From contig CAZKVD010000009.1 in assembly GCA_964556145.1 (NCBI GenBank), forward strand, positions 1 to 32,651: DNA of 32,651 nt, read 5' to 3'. Both the position numbers and the translations under genes were made by a program. The notes under the pieces were generated by a model. It ran no database searches. It had not been told where the DNA came from and saw nothing but the letters and a program-made list of their open reading frames with translations. Of this stretch, positions 7,204-15,020 are shown one piece after another. The DNA is from F1-20-MAGs119 sp964556145 (GTDB taxonomy: Bacteria > Actinomycetota > Acidimicrobiia > Acidimicrobiales > Ilumatobacteraceae). Position 1 is the first letter of the stretch; every line of letters begins with the position of its first letter.

Positions 7204-7209
7204 TAGCGT
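7204..7209 (+). promoter_or_regulatory. -10 box TAGCGT of the J-domain protein gene
   Basis: TAGCGT, 8 bases before ATG 7218, in the 22-base gap after the previous stop. Confidence 0.6.
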
Positions 7210-7217
7210 CGCACGCG

Positions 7218-7913
7218 ATGCTCCTGGCAGAACTCGAAGTGTGGCACTCGCGGCCGATCACACCCACGCGACGCGTGGCCCTCGGTCATCTCGTGCTGCC
7301 CGCCGATCCGGTGCCGGGCTTCGGGGGGGTTTTGTTGGGTGCCGTGGTTGCCCGTCACCTGTTCGAAGTCGACGACGACCTGCACCCAGATATCCAGCGG
7401 CTGATCCTCGAGGTCCAGCGTGGTGACCGGGTGGTGCAGCCGCGCCTGCGGCATCGCTTCCAGGTCGACCGCCACGGCCTGGCGCGCAGCGTCCATCAAC
7501 TGATGGGCGAAGACGACTCGGCCGAATTCGTGTTCGGTTCGCAGGGCAGTCCGTTGCAACAAGTTTTGGGCGCGGTGTACGCACTCGAACGGCTCGAGTC
7601 GTCCTCGCGACGTGCGCTTGGCCCCTTGCTCGTCAAGTCGATGTCATGGCGCGGGCCGATCGGTGCGTCGTTCATCTCGTTTCTGGTGGGCAACGCCACG
7701 AACTCCGTATCGGCGCTTGCCGACCCTCGTGCTTGGGCGCTCGAAGTGTTGGGATTCCCGTCGGGAACCGTGAAGCCCTCGAAGCGTGAGGTCACGCAGC
7801 GATTCCGCGACAAGTTGCGCCTGGTTCACCCCGACCACGGAGGTGCGGAAGATCGTGCGAGTCGCGAGATTGCCGACCTTGCCGAGGCGCGGCGCGTGCT
7901 CACGAAACTGTGA
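7218..7913 (+). CDS. Protein with a C-terminal J-domain (DnaJ-like)
   Basis: The protein has 231 aa. Residues ~172-231 form a J-domain: WALEVLGFP (helix I), VTQRFRDKLRLVHPDHGG with the diagnostic HPD at 204-206, then a third helix with EIADLAEARRVL. J-domains stimulate Hsp70 (DnaK) ATPase, so this is likely a specialised co-chaperone. The N-terminal ~170 residues match no domain I know; they lack the G/F region and zinc finger of DnaJ. A J-domain at the C-terminus is the reverse of the canonical DnaJ layout. The start ATG 7218 follows a -10 box by 8 bases. An alpha/beta hydrolase gene follows after 7 bases, probably in the same operon. Confidence 0.85.
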   Translation: MLLAELEVWHSRPITPTRRVALGHLVLPADPVPGFGGVLLGAVVARHLFEVDDDLHPDIQRLILEVQRGDRVVQPRLRHRFQVDRHGLARSVHQLMGEDDSAEFVFGSQGSPLQQVLGAVYALERLESSSRRALGPLLVKSMSWRGPIGASFISFLVGNATNSVSALADPRAWALEVLGFPSGTVKPSKREVTQRFRDKLRLVHPDHGGAEDRASREIADLAEARRVLTKL

Positions 7914-7920
7914 TGGTGCC

Positions 7921-8481
7921 GTGAAAGCGAAAGGTGTCGTTTTGTTTCCGGGGGCGGGCAGTGATCGCAACCATTCGTCGCTGGTTGCGATCGAGAGCCG
8001 ATTGGGGCGGCTTCCCGTGGCGCGAGTCGACTTCCCGTACCGTCGTGCAGGCCGAAGGGCCCCCGACCGTGCGCCGGTGTTGGTCGACTGCGTGGTCGGC
8101 GAAGTCAAGTCGTTTGCCGCGTCGCATCACTGCCGCACGTCGTCGTTGGTGATCGGAGGTCGGTCGATGGGTGGGCGGATGTGTTCGATGGCCGTTGCCG
8201 ACGGACTTCCCGTGAAGGGCCTGGTGTTGGTGTCGTATCCGCTGCATCCGCCGGCCAAGCCCGACAAGTTGCGCATCGAACACCTGCCGTGCGTCACCGT
8301 GCCAACGTTGTTCGTTCACGGCACGAATGATCCCTTCGGTTCGCCGACCGAACTGCGTCGACACGCAAAAAAAGTGCCTGGTGACGTGACCTTTCACTTC
8401 ATCGAACGTGGTCGTCACGACCTGAAGGGCAAGGACGACGAGATCGCCGGCGTCATTTCCGATTGGATGTCGACGCTCTGA
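7921..8481 (+). CDS. Small alpha/beta hydrolase (KANL3/Tex30 or dienelactone-hydrolase-like)
   Basis: Cytoplasmic alpha/beta hydrolase of 186 aa. VVLFPGAGSDRNHSS opens the fold as strand 3 and oxyanion loop, with the nucleophile Ser in GGRSMGGRM, acid Asp in FVHGTNDPFG, and His in ERGRHDLKG. This short form with GRSMGG and HGxxDPFG resembles the KANL3/Tex30 hydrolases. Substrate unknown. GTG 7921 was chosen because it lies 7 bases after the J-domain gene stop and because the fold begins at once; the longer open frame upstream overlaps the J-domain. The stop is 9 bases from the convergent MFS gene stop. Confidence 0.88.
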   Translation: MKAKGVVLFPGAGSDRNHSSLVAIESRLGRLPVARVDFPYRRAGRRAPDRAPVLVDCVVGEVKSFAASHHCRTSSLVIGGRSMGGRMCSMAVADGLPVKGLVLVSYPLHPPAKPDKLRIEHLPCVTVPTLFVHGTNDPFGSPTELRRHAKKVPGDVTFHFIERGRHDLKGKDDEIAGVISDWMSTL

Positions 8482-8490
8482 CGCTTCCGG

Positions 8491-10080
8491 TCAGTCGGAT
8501 TCGAGCACGTCCTGCGGGTTCAGTTCCTCGAGCTCGCGGTGCGCAGTTTCGGGGTAGAACACCCACACCAGCGCGGCGATGACGAGCGAAACCGAAGCAA
8601 AGGTCAACATGACCGTTCCGTATGACCAGTGGTGGTCGATGAGCGTTCCGCCCACGATCAGGCCAACGCTTCCACCGAGCAGTGCCGACACGGTGACGAG
8701 AAACGACGACGTTTGTCGCTTGGCGGTCGGTGCTAGCTCGCCGCGGTAGACGGCCATGGCGGGATACGCGGTGGCAGCAAACACGCCACCGACGACCGCA
8801 CACACCCACATCAGTGGTCCCTCGGCAACGAAGGACAGCGCGATCATGAGTGCGCCGATCGGGATGCACGTGGCGGCAACGACGCGTCGGCCGTAGTCGT
8901 CGGCGAGGCGCCCGCCGAAAACCAATCCAAGGGCCGACGGTGTGGTGGTGACAAGTGTGAATGCTGCGACAAGAACCGCGGAGTATCCACGGACGTCCTT
9001 CAGGTAGCGGTTCTGGAAGATCGATGCGGTGGCGAGAAAGACGTTGCCAAGAAACGCAACCACGAGAATCACCCCCTGCACCCTGAGGTTTCTCGGCGCA
9101 GGGCCGCCCGCTCTTTGCGCGTTTTTGCGCCGAGAAGTCTTCATTGAGCGTTCGATGTGGCGGGTGAAGCGCGTCGTTTCGGTCAGTCGACGTGTCAGGC
9201 GGGCGGCGACGACCAACCACATCAGCGACACCACGTAAATGATTCGCCACCCGTTGTCGCCGGTGTCGGCGAGGGGAAGTGCGAGCACCGCGATTCCCGC
9301 ACCCAGTCCGCTGGCCAGGGCGAGGATGCTGAGTCCGTACGCCCGCGCGTTCTTCGGCATTTCTTCGACCGCAACCACGAGAAGTGCCACGTCGAGCGCA
9401 AGGCCGAGGGGGCGGGCGATGGTTTGGTTCGCGGTGAGGATCCAAAAATTCGGAGCCAACGCGCCGAGCGCCGCGAACAATGGTGCGATCCATGCCAGGG
9501 CGATGATGATGCGTCGTCGCCCGATGCGATCCCCGAGTACCGCAAGCGGAATCGCGATGACGATACCGAAACGCACGATGGCGCCCGCCACACCCTGGCC
9601 CTGCTCACCGACGTCGAACGTTTCGGCTGCATACGTGACGGTTTGGGTGAACAGGGTGTTGATGAACGCGCTTGCCATCGATGCCGCGGCAAGAAGTGCA
9701 AGGACCAAGACCTCGCGTTGGTTCAGTTCCTGGGGCGGGGACCACCAGGGCCGTTTGTCGCGGTGCGTGCGGTTCTTGAAGTGCCGACGAATCAACGGCG
9801 TGAACATCCACCAGAACCAGGGGATATCGACCGACCACGTGGTGGTCTCGTTCAGTCCACCATCGCTACGACGCTCGACAACACGCTCGTACGTACCGAA
9901 CGGACCATTGCGTTGGCCAAAGGTTGTGCGGGCCGAAGAATTGTCTTCACGCGCTTCTTCGGTCACGACATCGGCGTACGGGGTCGCGGCAGCGCCGATT
10001 TCGGGGTGATTTGGGGCAAATTCGCGCTGAGTCACGCGAAGTCGTGTCCCGAATCCGCCGCGGATGCTCGGGTCGCCCAT
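8491..10080 (-). CDS. MFS transporter with a long cytoplasmic N-terminus
   Basis: Major facilitator superfamily transporter, 529 aa, about 12 membrane segments. Motif A is present twice, in LGDRIGRRRIII (N-half) and GGRLADDYGRRVV (C-half), the layout of a complete 6+6 transporter. An unusual hydrophilic N-terminal extension of ~115 residues precedes the first membrane helix (VLVLALLAAASMASAFIN), with an aromatic segment (DIPWFWWMFTPLIRRHF) that may lie on the membrane. A basic loop (~RSMKTSRRKNAQRAGG) is the central cytoplasmic linker. Substrate cannot be told from sequence; PE-TAHRELEELNPQ near the end recalls the sugar-porter/metabolite-symporter group. The start at 10080 is supported by TATGCT 9 bases upstream. 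Divergent from murA. Confidence 0.88.
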   Translation of the reverse strand: MGDPSIRGGFGTRLRVTQREFAPNHPEIGAAATPYADVVTEEAREDNSSARTTFGQRNGPFGTYERVVERRSDGGLNETTTWSVDIPWFWWMFTPLIRRHFKNRTHRDKRPWWSPPQELNQREVLVLALLAAASMASAFINTLFTQTVTYAAETFDVGEQGQGVAGAIVRFGIVIAIPLAVLGDRIGRRRIIIALAWIAPLFAALGALAPNFWILTANQTIARPLGLALDVALLVVAVEEMPKNARAYGLSILALASGLGAGIAVLALPLADTGDNGWRIIYVVSLMWLVVAARLTRRLTETTRFTRHIERSMKTSRRKNAQRAGGPAPRNLRVQGVILVVAFLGNVFLATASIFQNRYLKDVRGYSAVLVAAFTLVTTTPSALGLVFGGRLADDYGRRVVAATCIPIGALMIALSFVAEGPLMWVCAVVGGVFAATAYPAMAVYRGELAPTAKRQTSSFLVTVSALLGGSVGLIVGGTLIDHHWSYGTVMLTFASVSLVIAALVWVFYPETAHRELEELNPQDVLESD

Positions 10081-10089
10081 ACGGGCGGG

Positions 10090-10095
10090 AGCATA
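10090..10095 (-). promoter_or_regulatory. -10 box TATGCT of the MFS gene, overlapping the murA box
   Basis: TATGCT on the minus strand, 9 bases before ATG 10080. It shares four bases with the murA -10 box on the other strand. Confidence 0.5.
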
Positions 10096-10097
10096 CT
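10092..10097 (+). promoter_or_regulatory. -10 box CATACT of leaderless murA promoter
   Basis: CATACT, 6 bases before GTG 10104. It differs from TANNNT at the first base only. It overlaps the divergent MFS -10 box. Confidence 0.5.
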
Positions 10098-10103
10098 GAC
10101 AAG

Positions 10104-11369
10104 GTGACTTTGCCGCGTATCCGTGTTCGGCCGGGACGCAAGCTCTCGGGCACCGTCGATGTGCCCGGTGCAAAGAACTCGGTCCTGAAACTGATGGCTG
10201 CCTGCCTGATGGCCGACGGCGACTTCACGTTGACGAACGTTCCCGACATCGACGACGTCGCGACAATGTCCGATCTGCTCGCCGCGATCGGACTCGACAT
10301 TCGTCACGATCGAACCCTCGGTCGTCTCGACATCAACAATCCGGGTGGGCTGCGCCTCGTTGCACCTTATGAACTGGTCGAGCGCATCCGCGCGAGCATC
10401 AACGTCCTCGGGCCACTGCTGGGGCGATTCGGTGAGGTTCGCATCGCACTGCCCGGTGGCGACGACTTCGGGTCGCGTCCCATCGACATGCACCTGAACG
10501 GCTTGACCCAAATGGGCGCCGAGTTCAGCATCCGACACGGCGATGTGCACGCCTTCGCCGACCGTTTGCACGGTGCCGACATCACGCTCGATTTCCCCAG
10601 CGTCGGTGCCACCGAAAACCTGTTGACCGCGGCGGTTTTTGCAAAGGGAACGACCACCATCGACAACGCAGCGCGCGAGCCCGAAATCGTCGACCTGTGT
10701 CACATGCTCGTCTCCATGGGTGCGTCGATCGAAGGAATCGGTTCGACCACCGTCACGGTTCACGGTGTCGAGCGCAATGCGCTACGCCCCACCTCGCATG
10801 CCGTCGTGCCCGACCGGGTGCAGGCGGCCACGTACATAGCTGCGGCCGCAATCACCGGGGGAGAAGTGCTCGTTCGTCACGCGGTCCCCGAGCACATGGA
10901 AATGCTGCTGCGCCGATTCGACGACATGGGCATCACGGTCGAGCCGCAGCACAACGGGATCCTCGTCGTCGGCCCCGACAAGCTGAAGTCGATCGACGTC
11001 GTGACGCTGCCGTTTCCGGGAGTGGCAACCGACTACAAACCCCTCGTCGTTGCGCTGCTGTCGGTTGCCGACGGCGTGGGGATCGTCACCGAGAATCTCT
11101 ATCCGGGGCGTTTCCGTTACGTCGATGAACTGCGACGACTCGGGGCGAACATCCGTACCGATGGCCACCATGCGATCGTGCGTGGCGTGCCGCGGCTGTC
11201 GGGAGCTCCCGTTCGATCTCCCGACATCCGTGCCGGTGCAGCCTTGGTGGTCGCAGGTCTTGTCGCCGAGGGCGAAACCGTCATCAGCGACGTGCACCAC
11301 ATCGACCGCGGCTACGACGACCTTGTCGGCCGCCTGGCGTCACTCGGCGCCGATATCGCGCGAATCTGA
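10104..11369 (+). CDS. murA: UDP-N-acetylglucosamine 1-carboxyvinyltransferase (MurA), Asp in place of the active-site Cys
   Basis: Catalyses enolpyruvyl transfer from PEP to UDP-GlcNAc, the first committed step of peptidoglycan synthesis; cytoplasmic. Length is 421 aa, normal. PGAKNS (K24-N25) and RASINVLGPLLGRFG (R96) match the substrate-binding residues. In the active-site loop most MurA enzymes have GGCAIGxRPxD, but here it reads GGDDFGSRPID, so D120 replaces the Cys that fosfomycin alkylates. Mycobacterial MurA also has Asp here and is intrinsically fosfomycin resistant (established knowledge); resistance of this enzyme is inferred. GTG 10104 follows the -10 box by 6 bases. The 3' end overlaps the small membrane protein gene on the minus strand by 30 bases. 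Confidence 0.95.
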   Translation: MTLPRIRVRPGRKLSGTVDVPGAKNSVLKLMAACLMADGDFTLTNVPDIDDVATMSDLLAAIGLDIRHDRTLGRLDINNPGGLRLVAPYELVERIRASINVLGPLLGRFGEVRIALPGGDDFGSRPIDMHLNGLTQMGAEFSIRHGDVHAFADRLHGADITLDFPSVGATENLLTAAVFAKGTTTIDNAAREPEIVDLCHMLVSMGASIEGIGSTTVTVHGVERNALRPTSHAVVPDRVQAATYIAAAAITGGEVLVRHAVPEHMEMLLRRFDDMGITVEPQHNGILVVGPDKLKSIDVVTLPFPGVATDYKPLVVALLSVADGVGIVTENLYPGRFRYVDELRRLGANIRTDGHHAIVRGVPRLSGAPVRSPDIRAGAALVVAGLVAEGETVISDVHHIDRGYDDLVGRLASLGADIARI

Positions 11370-11528
11370 TTCGTCTGGCGTCGCACCCTTGGGCGGGTTC
11401 TTGCGGACGCGCCTCGTCGCGACGCCGAGCAGGCCCACCATGACGGTGATCGGAACCAGTACCCACAGGGTTTCGTCCCAGCCGCCCTGGTGCGCAAGAA
11501 CGCGGGCGGCGACGAGATTTGCGGTCAT
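11340..11528 (-). CDS. Small single-pass membrane protein of unknown function
   Basis: A 62-aa protein with one hydrophobic segment (~TLWVLVPITVMVGLLGVA, residues ~21-38), followed by a basic stop-transfer patch (TRRVRKNPPK) and an acidic tail (~50-62). This predicts a single-pass inner-membrane protein with the C-terminus in the cytoplasm. Family not recognised. I chose ATG 11528 rather than the longer frame from 11612, because the extra 28 residues would overlap the start of the next gene and look like noise. Its last 30 bases overlap the murA 3' end on the opposite strand. Confidence is moderate because it is short. Confidence 0.55.
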   Translation of the reverse strand: MTANLVAARVLAHQGGWDETLWVLVPITVMVGLLGVATRRVRKNPPKGATPDESDSRDIGAE

Positions 11529-11598
11529 GGTGAACTTCACTGTGTCACCGTGGCACTCGAGGCAACAATTCAGCCGTCTTTCTGGTTGAATTTCACCC

Positions 11599-11862
11599 GT
11601 GTCGGAGACCATGAGCGCCCCCCAGACAGGCCGTATGCGTCAGCAGGTCGAAGAGACCATCGAGGTCATCCGTCCCGCCCTTCATGCCGACGGAGGCGAC
11701 ATCGTTCTGCGCGACGTCAACGAAGAGACCGGCATCGTGTCGGTCACGCTCGTTGGTGCGTGCGGTACGTGTCCGGCCTCGTCCCAAACCTTGAAGGCCG
11801 GAATCGAACGCATCATGCGTGACCGGGTCGACGGCGTCACCGAAGTGGTGGCGGTCGACTGA
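11599..11862 (+). CDS. NifU C-terminal domain-like Fe-S cluster protein
   Basis: An 87-aa NifU-like (Nfu) domain protein. It begins with a helical RQQVEETIEVIRPALHADGGDI segment; the HADGGD signature and the Cys pair in VGACGTCPAS (C-x-x-C) bind a labile [4Fe-4S] cluster between two subunits for transfer to apo-proteins. Its C-terminus, GVTEVVAVD, is typical. Start GTG 11599, or ATG 11611 four codons later; the first gives 87 aa. Its TGA overlaps the ATG of the MeaB-type gene by one base (TGATG), suggesting translational coupling. An Fe-S carrier so close to an acyl-CoA GTPase chaperone is unusual; the pairing may only be positional. Confidence 0.9.
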   Translation: MSETMSAPQTGRMRQQVEETIEVIRPALHADGGDIVLRDVNEETGIVSVTLVGACGTCPASSQTLKAGIERIMRDRVDGVTEVVAVD

Positions 11863-12824
11863 TGGCTGCACGCAGTCGCGATCCCCAGGAACTCTTCGTC
11901 GCCGCTTGTGCGGGCGACCGCGCTTCGCTCGCGCGGTTGTTGTCCTTGATCGAACGCGGTGGTGACGAGGCGCGCGCTGTCGGCCGCCTCAGCTACCCCA
12001 AGTCGGGCAGCGCCTACACCGTCGGCCTCACCGGGGCGCCCGGTGCCGGAAAGAGCACGCTCACCAGTGCCGTCATCGGCCACCTGCGTTCCCTCGACCT
12101 CGAAGTCGCCGTGGTTGCCATCGACCCCTCGTCGCCGTTCACCGGCGGCGCCATTCTGGGTGACCGTGTGCGCATGCAAGACCACGCCACCGACCCGGGC
12201 GTCTTCATTCGATCAATGGCAACGCGTGGCCACCTCGGCGGTTTGTCGTTGGCCACTCCTGAGGCCATTCGTTTGCTCGATGCCGTCGGGCGTCATTGGG
12301 TTCTCGTCGAAACGGTCGGCGTCGGCCAGGTCGAAGTTGAAATTGCGGGCAAGGCCGACACCACGGTTGTCGTCTTGAACCCGGGCTGGGGCGACTCGGT
12401 GCAGGCGAACAAAGCCGGCCTCATGGAGATCGCAGACGTGTTCGTCATCAACAAGGCCGACCGCAAGGGTGTCGAAGAGACCCGTCGCGACATCGAACAG
12501 ATGCTCGACCTCTCCGATCTGTCTCATGATGCGTGGCGCCCACCCATCGTTGCCACGGTTGGTTCCACCGGCCAGGGCGTGCCCGAACTGTGGGATGCGG
12601 TTCTTGCACACCGCGAACACTCCGAGTCCTCGGGACAGCTGGCTGAGCGCCGTGCATTCCGTATCCGCGAAGAGCTGCGCGAGATCGTCGCCCGTCGCCT
12701 CGAGGTGCGCGCGCGCGAAATCTGCACCGGTGAACGCTGGGACGAACTGCAGGGCGAAGTCCTCGGCCACGTCACCGATCCGTGGAGCGCCGCCGACGAG
12801 ATGCTGCGCCCCGTCGGTGCCTGA
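11862..12824 (+). CDS. meaB: MeaB/ArgK-type G3E GTPase, B12-mutase chaperone
   Basis: A 320-aa GTPase of the MeaB (ArgK, MMAA) family. In other bacteria it guards methylmalonyl-CoA mutase, controlling loading of adenosylcobalamin and expelling damaged cofactor. The P-loop GAPGAGKS is at 58-65, VAIDPSSPFTGGAILGDRVRM is the switch region, ETVGVGQVEVEI the Walker-B-like segment, and NKAD the guanine-specificity motif. Length and motifs match the family closely. No mutase gene lies in the window. The start overlaps the Nfu gene stop. An enoyl-CoA hydratase gene follows at 24 bases with its own -10 box. Confidence 0.93.
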   Translation: MAARSRDPQELFVAACAGDRASLARLLSLIERGGDEARAVGRLSYPKSGSAYTVGLTGAPGAGKSTLTSAVIGHLRSLDLEVAVVAIDPSSPFTGGAILGDRVRMQDHATDPGVFIRSMATRGHLGGLSLATPEAIRLLDAVGRHWVLVETVGVGQVEVEIAGKADTTVVVLNPGWGDSVQANKAGLMEIADVFVINKADRKGVEETRRDIEQMLDLSDLSHDAWRPPIVATVGSTGQGVPELWDAVLAHREHSESSGQLAERRAFRIREELREIVARRLEVRAREICTGERWDELQGEVLGHVTDPWSAADEMLRPVGA

Positions 12825-12834
12825 CCGCGACGGC

Positions 12835-12840
12835 TAACGT
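12835..12840 (+). promoter_or_regulatory. -10 box TAACGT of the enoyl-CoA hydratase gene
   Basis: TAACGT, 7 bases before ATG 12848. This and the hydratase similarity fix the start. Confidence 0.6.
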
Positions 12841-12847
12841 CGCCCGC

Positions 12848-13624
12848 ATGAGCAACGGACTCGTCAACCTCGACCTCCGCGACGATCGCGTCGCCGTCAT
12901 CACGCTGAACAACCCCAAGGTCAACGCACTGTCGAAGGGCGTGCTCGACGACCTTCAGGAAATCGCACACGAGCTCCACGCTCTGCGTCCGGGTGCGGTT
13001 GTCATCACGGGTGGCGAACGAATCTTCGCCGCGGGTGCCGACATCTCGGAATTCGGTGGACCCGTCGAGGCCAAGCGTGTCGCCGACACCATCCACCGTG
13101 CCTTCGACAAAGTTGCCGCGATTCCCGCCTTCGTCATTGCCGCCATCAGTGGTTACGCCCTCGGCGGCGGATGTGAACTCGCGTTGTCGTGTGACTACCG
13201 CATCGGCAGCACCAAGGCCGTTCTCGGCCAGCCCGAGATTCTTCTCGGCATCATTCCCGGTGGCGGCGGCACTCAACGCCTGCCGCGCCTCGTCGGTGCA
13301 AGCCGCGCAAAGGAAATCATGGTGACGGGCCGTCAGGTGAAGGCCGACGAAGCTCTTCGTATCGGTCTGCTCGACGAAGTCGTCGAACCCGAAGCGTTGC
13401 ACGAGCGTGCGTTTGCGCTGGCCGCCGAGGTTGCCAAGGGTGCAACCGTTGCGGCGGCTCTTGTGAAGCAGGCGGTCGACACCGGCCTGAACATGCCACT
13501 TGCAGGCGGCCTTGCGGGCGAAAAGGATCTGTTCGTCGATGTGTTCAAGACGAACGACAGCCAGCGTGGCGTGAAGAGCTTCCTCGAAAATGGGCCGGGC
13601 AAAGCCGCCTTCGAAGGCAACTGA
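12848..13624 (+). CDS. Enoyl-CoA hydratase/isomerase (crotonase family)
   Basis: A 258-aa crotonase-fold enzyme, probably hydrating 2-enoyl-CoA in fatty-acid or amino-acid degradation. The oxyanion-hole segment AAGADISEF and IAAISGYALGGGCELAL are present, and both hydratase glutamates appear conserved, one in GGGCELAL and one in GQPEILLGIIPGGGGTQRLPR. This makes a true hydratase more likely than an isomerase. ATG 12848 follows TAACGT by 7 bases; a longer frame from 12782 overlaps meaB and adds nothing. The 3' end overlaps the azlC start by 35 bases. The MeaB neighbour suggests acyl-CoA/propionate metabolism, an inference. Confidence 0.93.
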   Translation: MSNGLVNLDLRDDRVAVITLNNPKVNALSKGVLDDLQEIAHELHALRPGAVVITGGERIFAAGADISEFGGPVEAKRVADTIHRAFDKVAAIPAFVIAAISGYALGGGCELALSCDYRIGSTKAVLGQPEILLGIIPGGGGTQRLPRLVGASRAKEIMVTGRQVKADEALRIGLLDEVVEPEALHERAFALAAEVAKGATVAAALVKQAVDTGLNMPLAGGLAGEKDLFVDVFKTNDSQRGVKSFLENGPGKAAFEGN

Positions 13625-14309
13625 CGACTGGTCGGGAATCATCGGGCCGGCTCTCGGTCTGGGATTCGCCGTCTTTGCGTTCGGTTTGTCGTTCGGGGTC
13701 ATGTGCATCGACGCCGGCGGCAGCGTGCCAAAGGCGATGGCGACATCGCTTCTCGTCTTCACGGGCGCTTCGCAGTTCTCGGCCGTCAGTGTCATCGCCG
13801 CGGGCGGCAGCGCGGTCAGCGCGGTGGCGGGAGCCTTGATCCTTGCGTCGCGCAACGCCGTGTACGGCGTGGCGGTTGCACCGTCGCTGCGCGGCTCGCT
13901 GCCGTACAGGTTGTTTGCCTCGCAATTCACGATCGATGAAACGACCGGAATGACGTTGGCCCAGGACACACCCGAACGGCGTCGTCGCGCCTTCTGGGTC
14001 ACTGCCGCGAGCATCTACTTCTTCTGGAACACGGCAACGCTGATCGGCGCCCTGGCCGGCAGCAGTATCGACACGCAGAAGTACGGCCTCGATGTCGCAT
14101 TCGCCGCGGCTTTCGTCGGCATGTTGGCACCGCTCATCCGTTCGCCACGTGCGCGTCGCGTCTCTGCAGCCGGTGCCGTCGTGTGTCTTGCAGCCACACC
14201 GTTCGTACCGATCGGCGCCGGCATCATCGTCGCTGCGTTGGTCGCCCTCGTCGGCTTGAAGTCGCCGAAGGAGTCGGCACCCATCATCTCGACGGGTGGG
14301 CCGGCATGA
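13590..14309 (+). CDS. azlC: AzlC family branched-chain amino acid exporter, large subunit
   Basis: Membrane protein of 239 aa with several hydrophobic segments, of the AzlC/YgaZ family, the large subunit of a two-part exporter for branched-chain amino acids and analogues. The early signature PALGLGFAVFAFGLSFGVM and the FTGASQFSAVSVIAAGGS segment are typical. The only ATG before the first membrane segment is 13590, which lies inside the hydratase gene by 35 bases; such an overlap is large, so a nearby alternative start codon such as GTG/TTG is possible. Its TGA overlaps the AzlD ATG (ATGA). Confidence 0.88.
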   Translation: MGRAKPPSKATDDWSGIIGPALGLGFAVFAFGLSFGVMCIDAGGSVPKAMATSLLVFTGASQFSAVSVIAAGGSAVSAVAGALILASRNAVYGVAVAPSLRGSLPYRLFASQFTIDETTGMTLAQDTPERRRRAFWVTAASIYFFWNTATLIGALAGSSIDTQKYGLDVAFAAAFVGMLAPLIRSPRARRVSAAGAVVCLAATPFVPIGAGIIVAALVALVGLKSPKESAPIISTGGPA

Positions 14310-14608
14310 CCTGGACGCTCATCATCGTGGTGTCCGTCGGCGCCTACGCGCTGAAGGCTGCCGGCTTGGTCGGGGTTGGCGTGCGTGACTTTCCCGCACC
14401 CGTGCGCAACGTGATAGCGCTGATTCCTGCAGCGGTGCTGTCGGCGTTGATCGTCAAAGACACCTTCACGAACGGCCACGACCTGCAGGTCGATGCCCGC
14501 GCAATCGGTGTTGCCGTTGCATGCGTCGCCGTGTGGCGCAAGGTGCCCCTGTGGCTGGTGATCGTGCTGGCTTGTGCGGCTACGGGAACAGCGCGCGCAA
14601 TTTCTTGA
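14306..14608 (+). CDS. azlD: AzlD family branched-chain amino acid exporter, small subunit
   Basis: A 100-aa membrane protein with three to four hydrophobic segments, of the AzlD/YgaH family, partner of AzlC. The segments TWTLIIVVSVGAYALKAAGL, RNVIALIPAAVLSALIV and VPLWLVIVLACAATGTARAI are typical, as is the VRNVIALIPAAVL loop. It starts with an ATGA overlap with azlC, so the two are translated together. Its last 29 bases overlap the end of the SRPBCC gene on the other strand. Confidence 0.9.
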   Translation: MTWTLIIVVSVGAYALKAAGLVGVGVRDFPAPVRNVIALIPAAVLSALIVKDTFTNGHDLQVDARAIGVAVACVAVWRKVPLWLVIVLACAATGTARAIS

Positions 14609-15020
14609 GATTCCGGCGCCAGATCGCCTTCATCACGACATTGCCACCGATGATCTCGCCGAGGCGGCCACCCAGCCACCACGGGAAACGCAGTTCCTCG
14701 CTCCAGGTGAAGCGACTGGCATTGGCGTCACCAAGGGGTTCGATGGTGAAACGACCGGTTCCCGTGACGAGACCCGTGTGGCGCACACCCATCACGCGGG
14801 CGGGTTCCCATTCGGTGATCTCCATGTGGTCGACCAATTTGATCGGGCCGACCTTGGTGTCACAGAGGAACTTCGTTCCCACGCCACGCGTTTGTTCGGT
14901 TTCGAAACGAATCGCAACTGCGTCGGCCATCCAGTCGACGTGACGTTCAACGGGTTCGACGACTTCCCACACCCGTGCGGGCGATGCCGGCAGGTCGATC
15001 GAAACGGTGATGCGCGACAT
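14580..15020 (-). CDS. SRPBCC (START-like, polyketide cyclase/dehydrase) family protein
   Basis: A 146-aa small-ligand-binding protein of the START/SRPBCC fold. It begins MSRITVSIDLPASPARVWEVVEPVERHVDWM, the typical first strand, helix and ligand-cavity opening (PxxxVW), followed by WEPARVMGVRHT and RFTWSEELRFPWW strands and a long C-terminal helix (MKAIWRRNLKKLRALF). Function is probably binding or modifying a hydrophobic ligand, not defined. Its ATG shares one base with the galT stop (TGATG), so it is co-translated with galT. A longer open frame upstream lies inside galT and is a shadow. Confidence 0.88.
   Translation of the reverse strand: MSRITVSIDLPASPARVWEVVEPVERHVDWMADAVAIRFETEQTRGVGTKFLCDTKVGPIKLVDHMEITEWEPARVMGVRHTGLVTGTGRFTIEPLGDANASRFTWSEELRFPWWLGGRLGEIIGGNVVMKAIWRRNLKKLRALFP

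Noticed and set aside
8478..8494. Possible terminator CTGAC-7-GTCAG between the hydrolase and MFS genes
   Set aside because: Only a 5-bp stem, and it is mostly explained by the facing TGA stop codons. Kept only as part of the convergent-hairpin note.
12524..14014. 496-residue minus-strand frame
   Set aside because: It is antisense to the hydratase, azlC and meaB genes, with no recognised motif and Arg/Ala/Thr-rich shadow composition.
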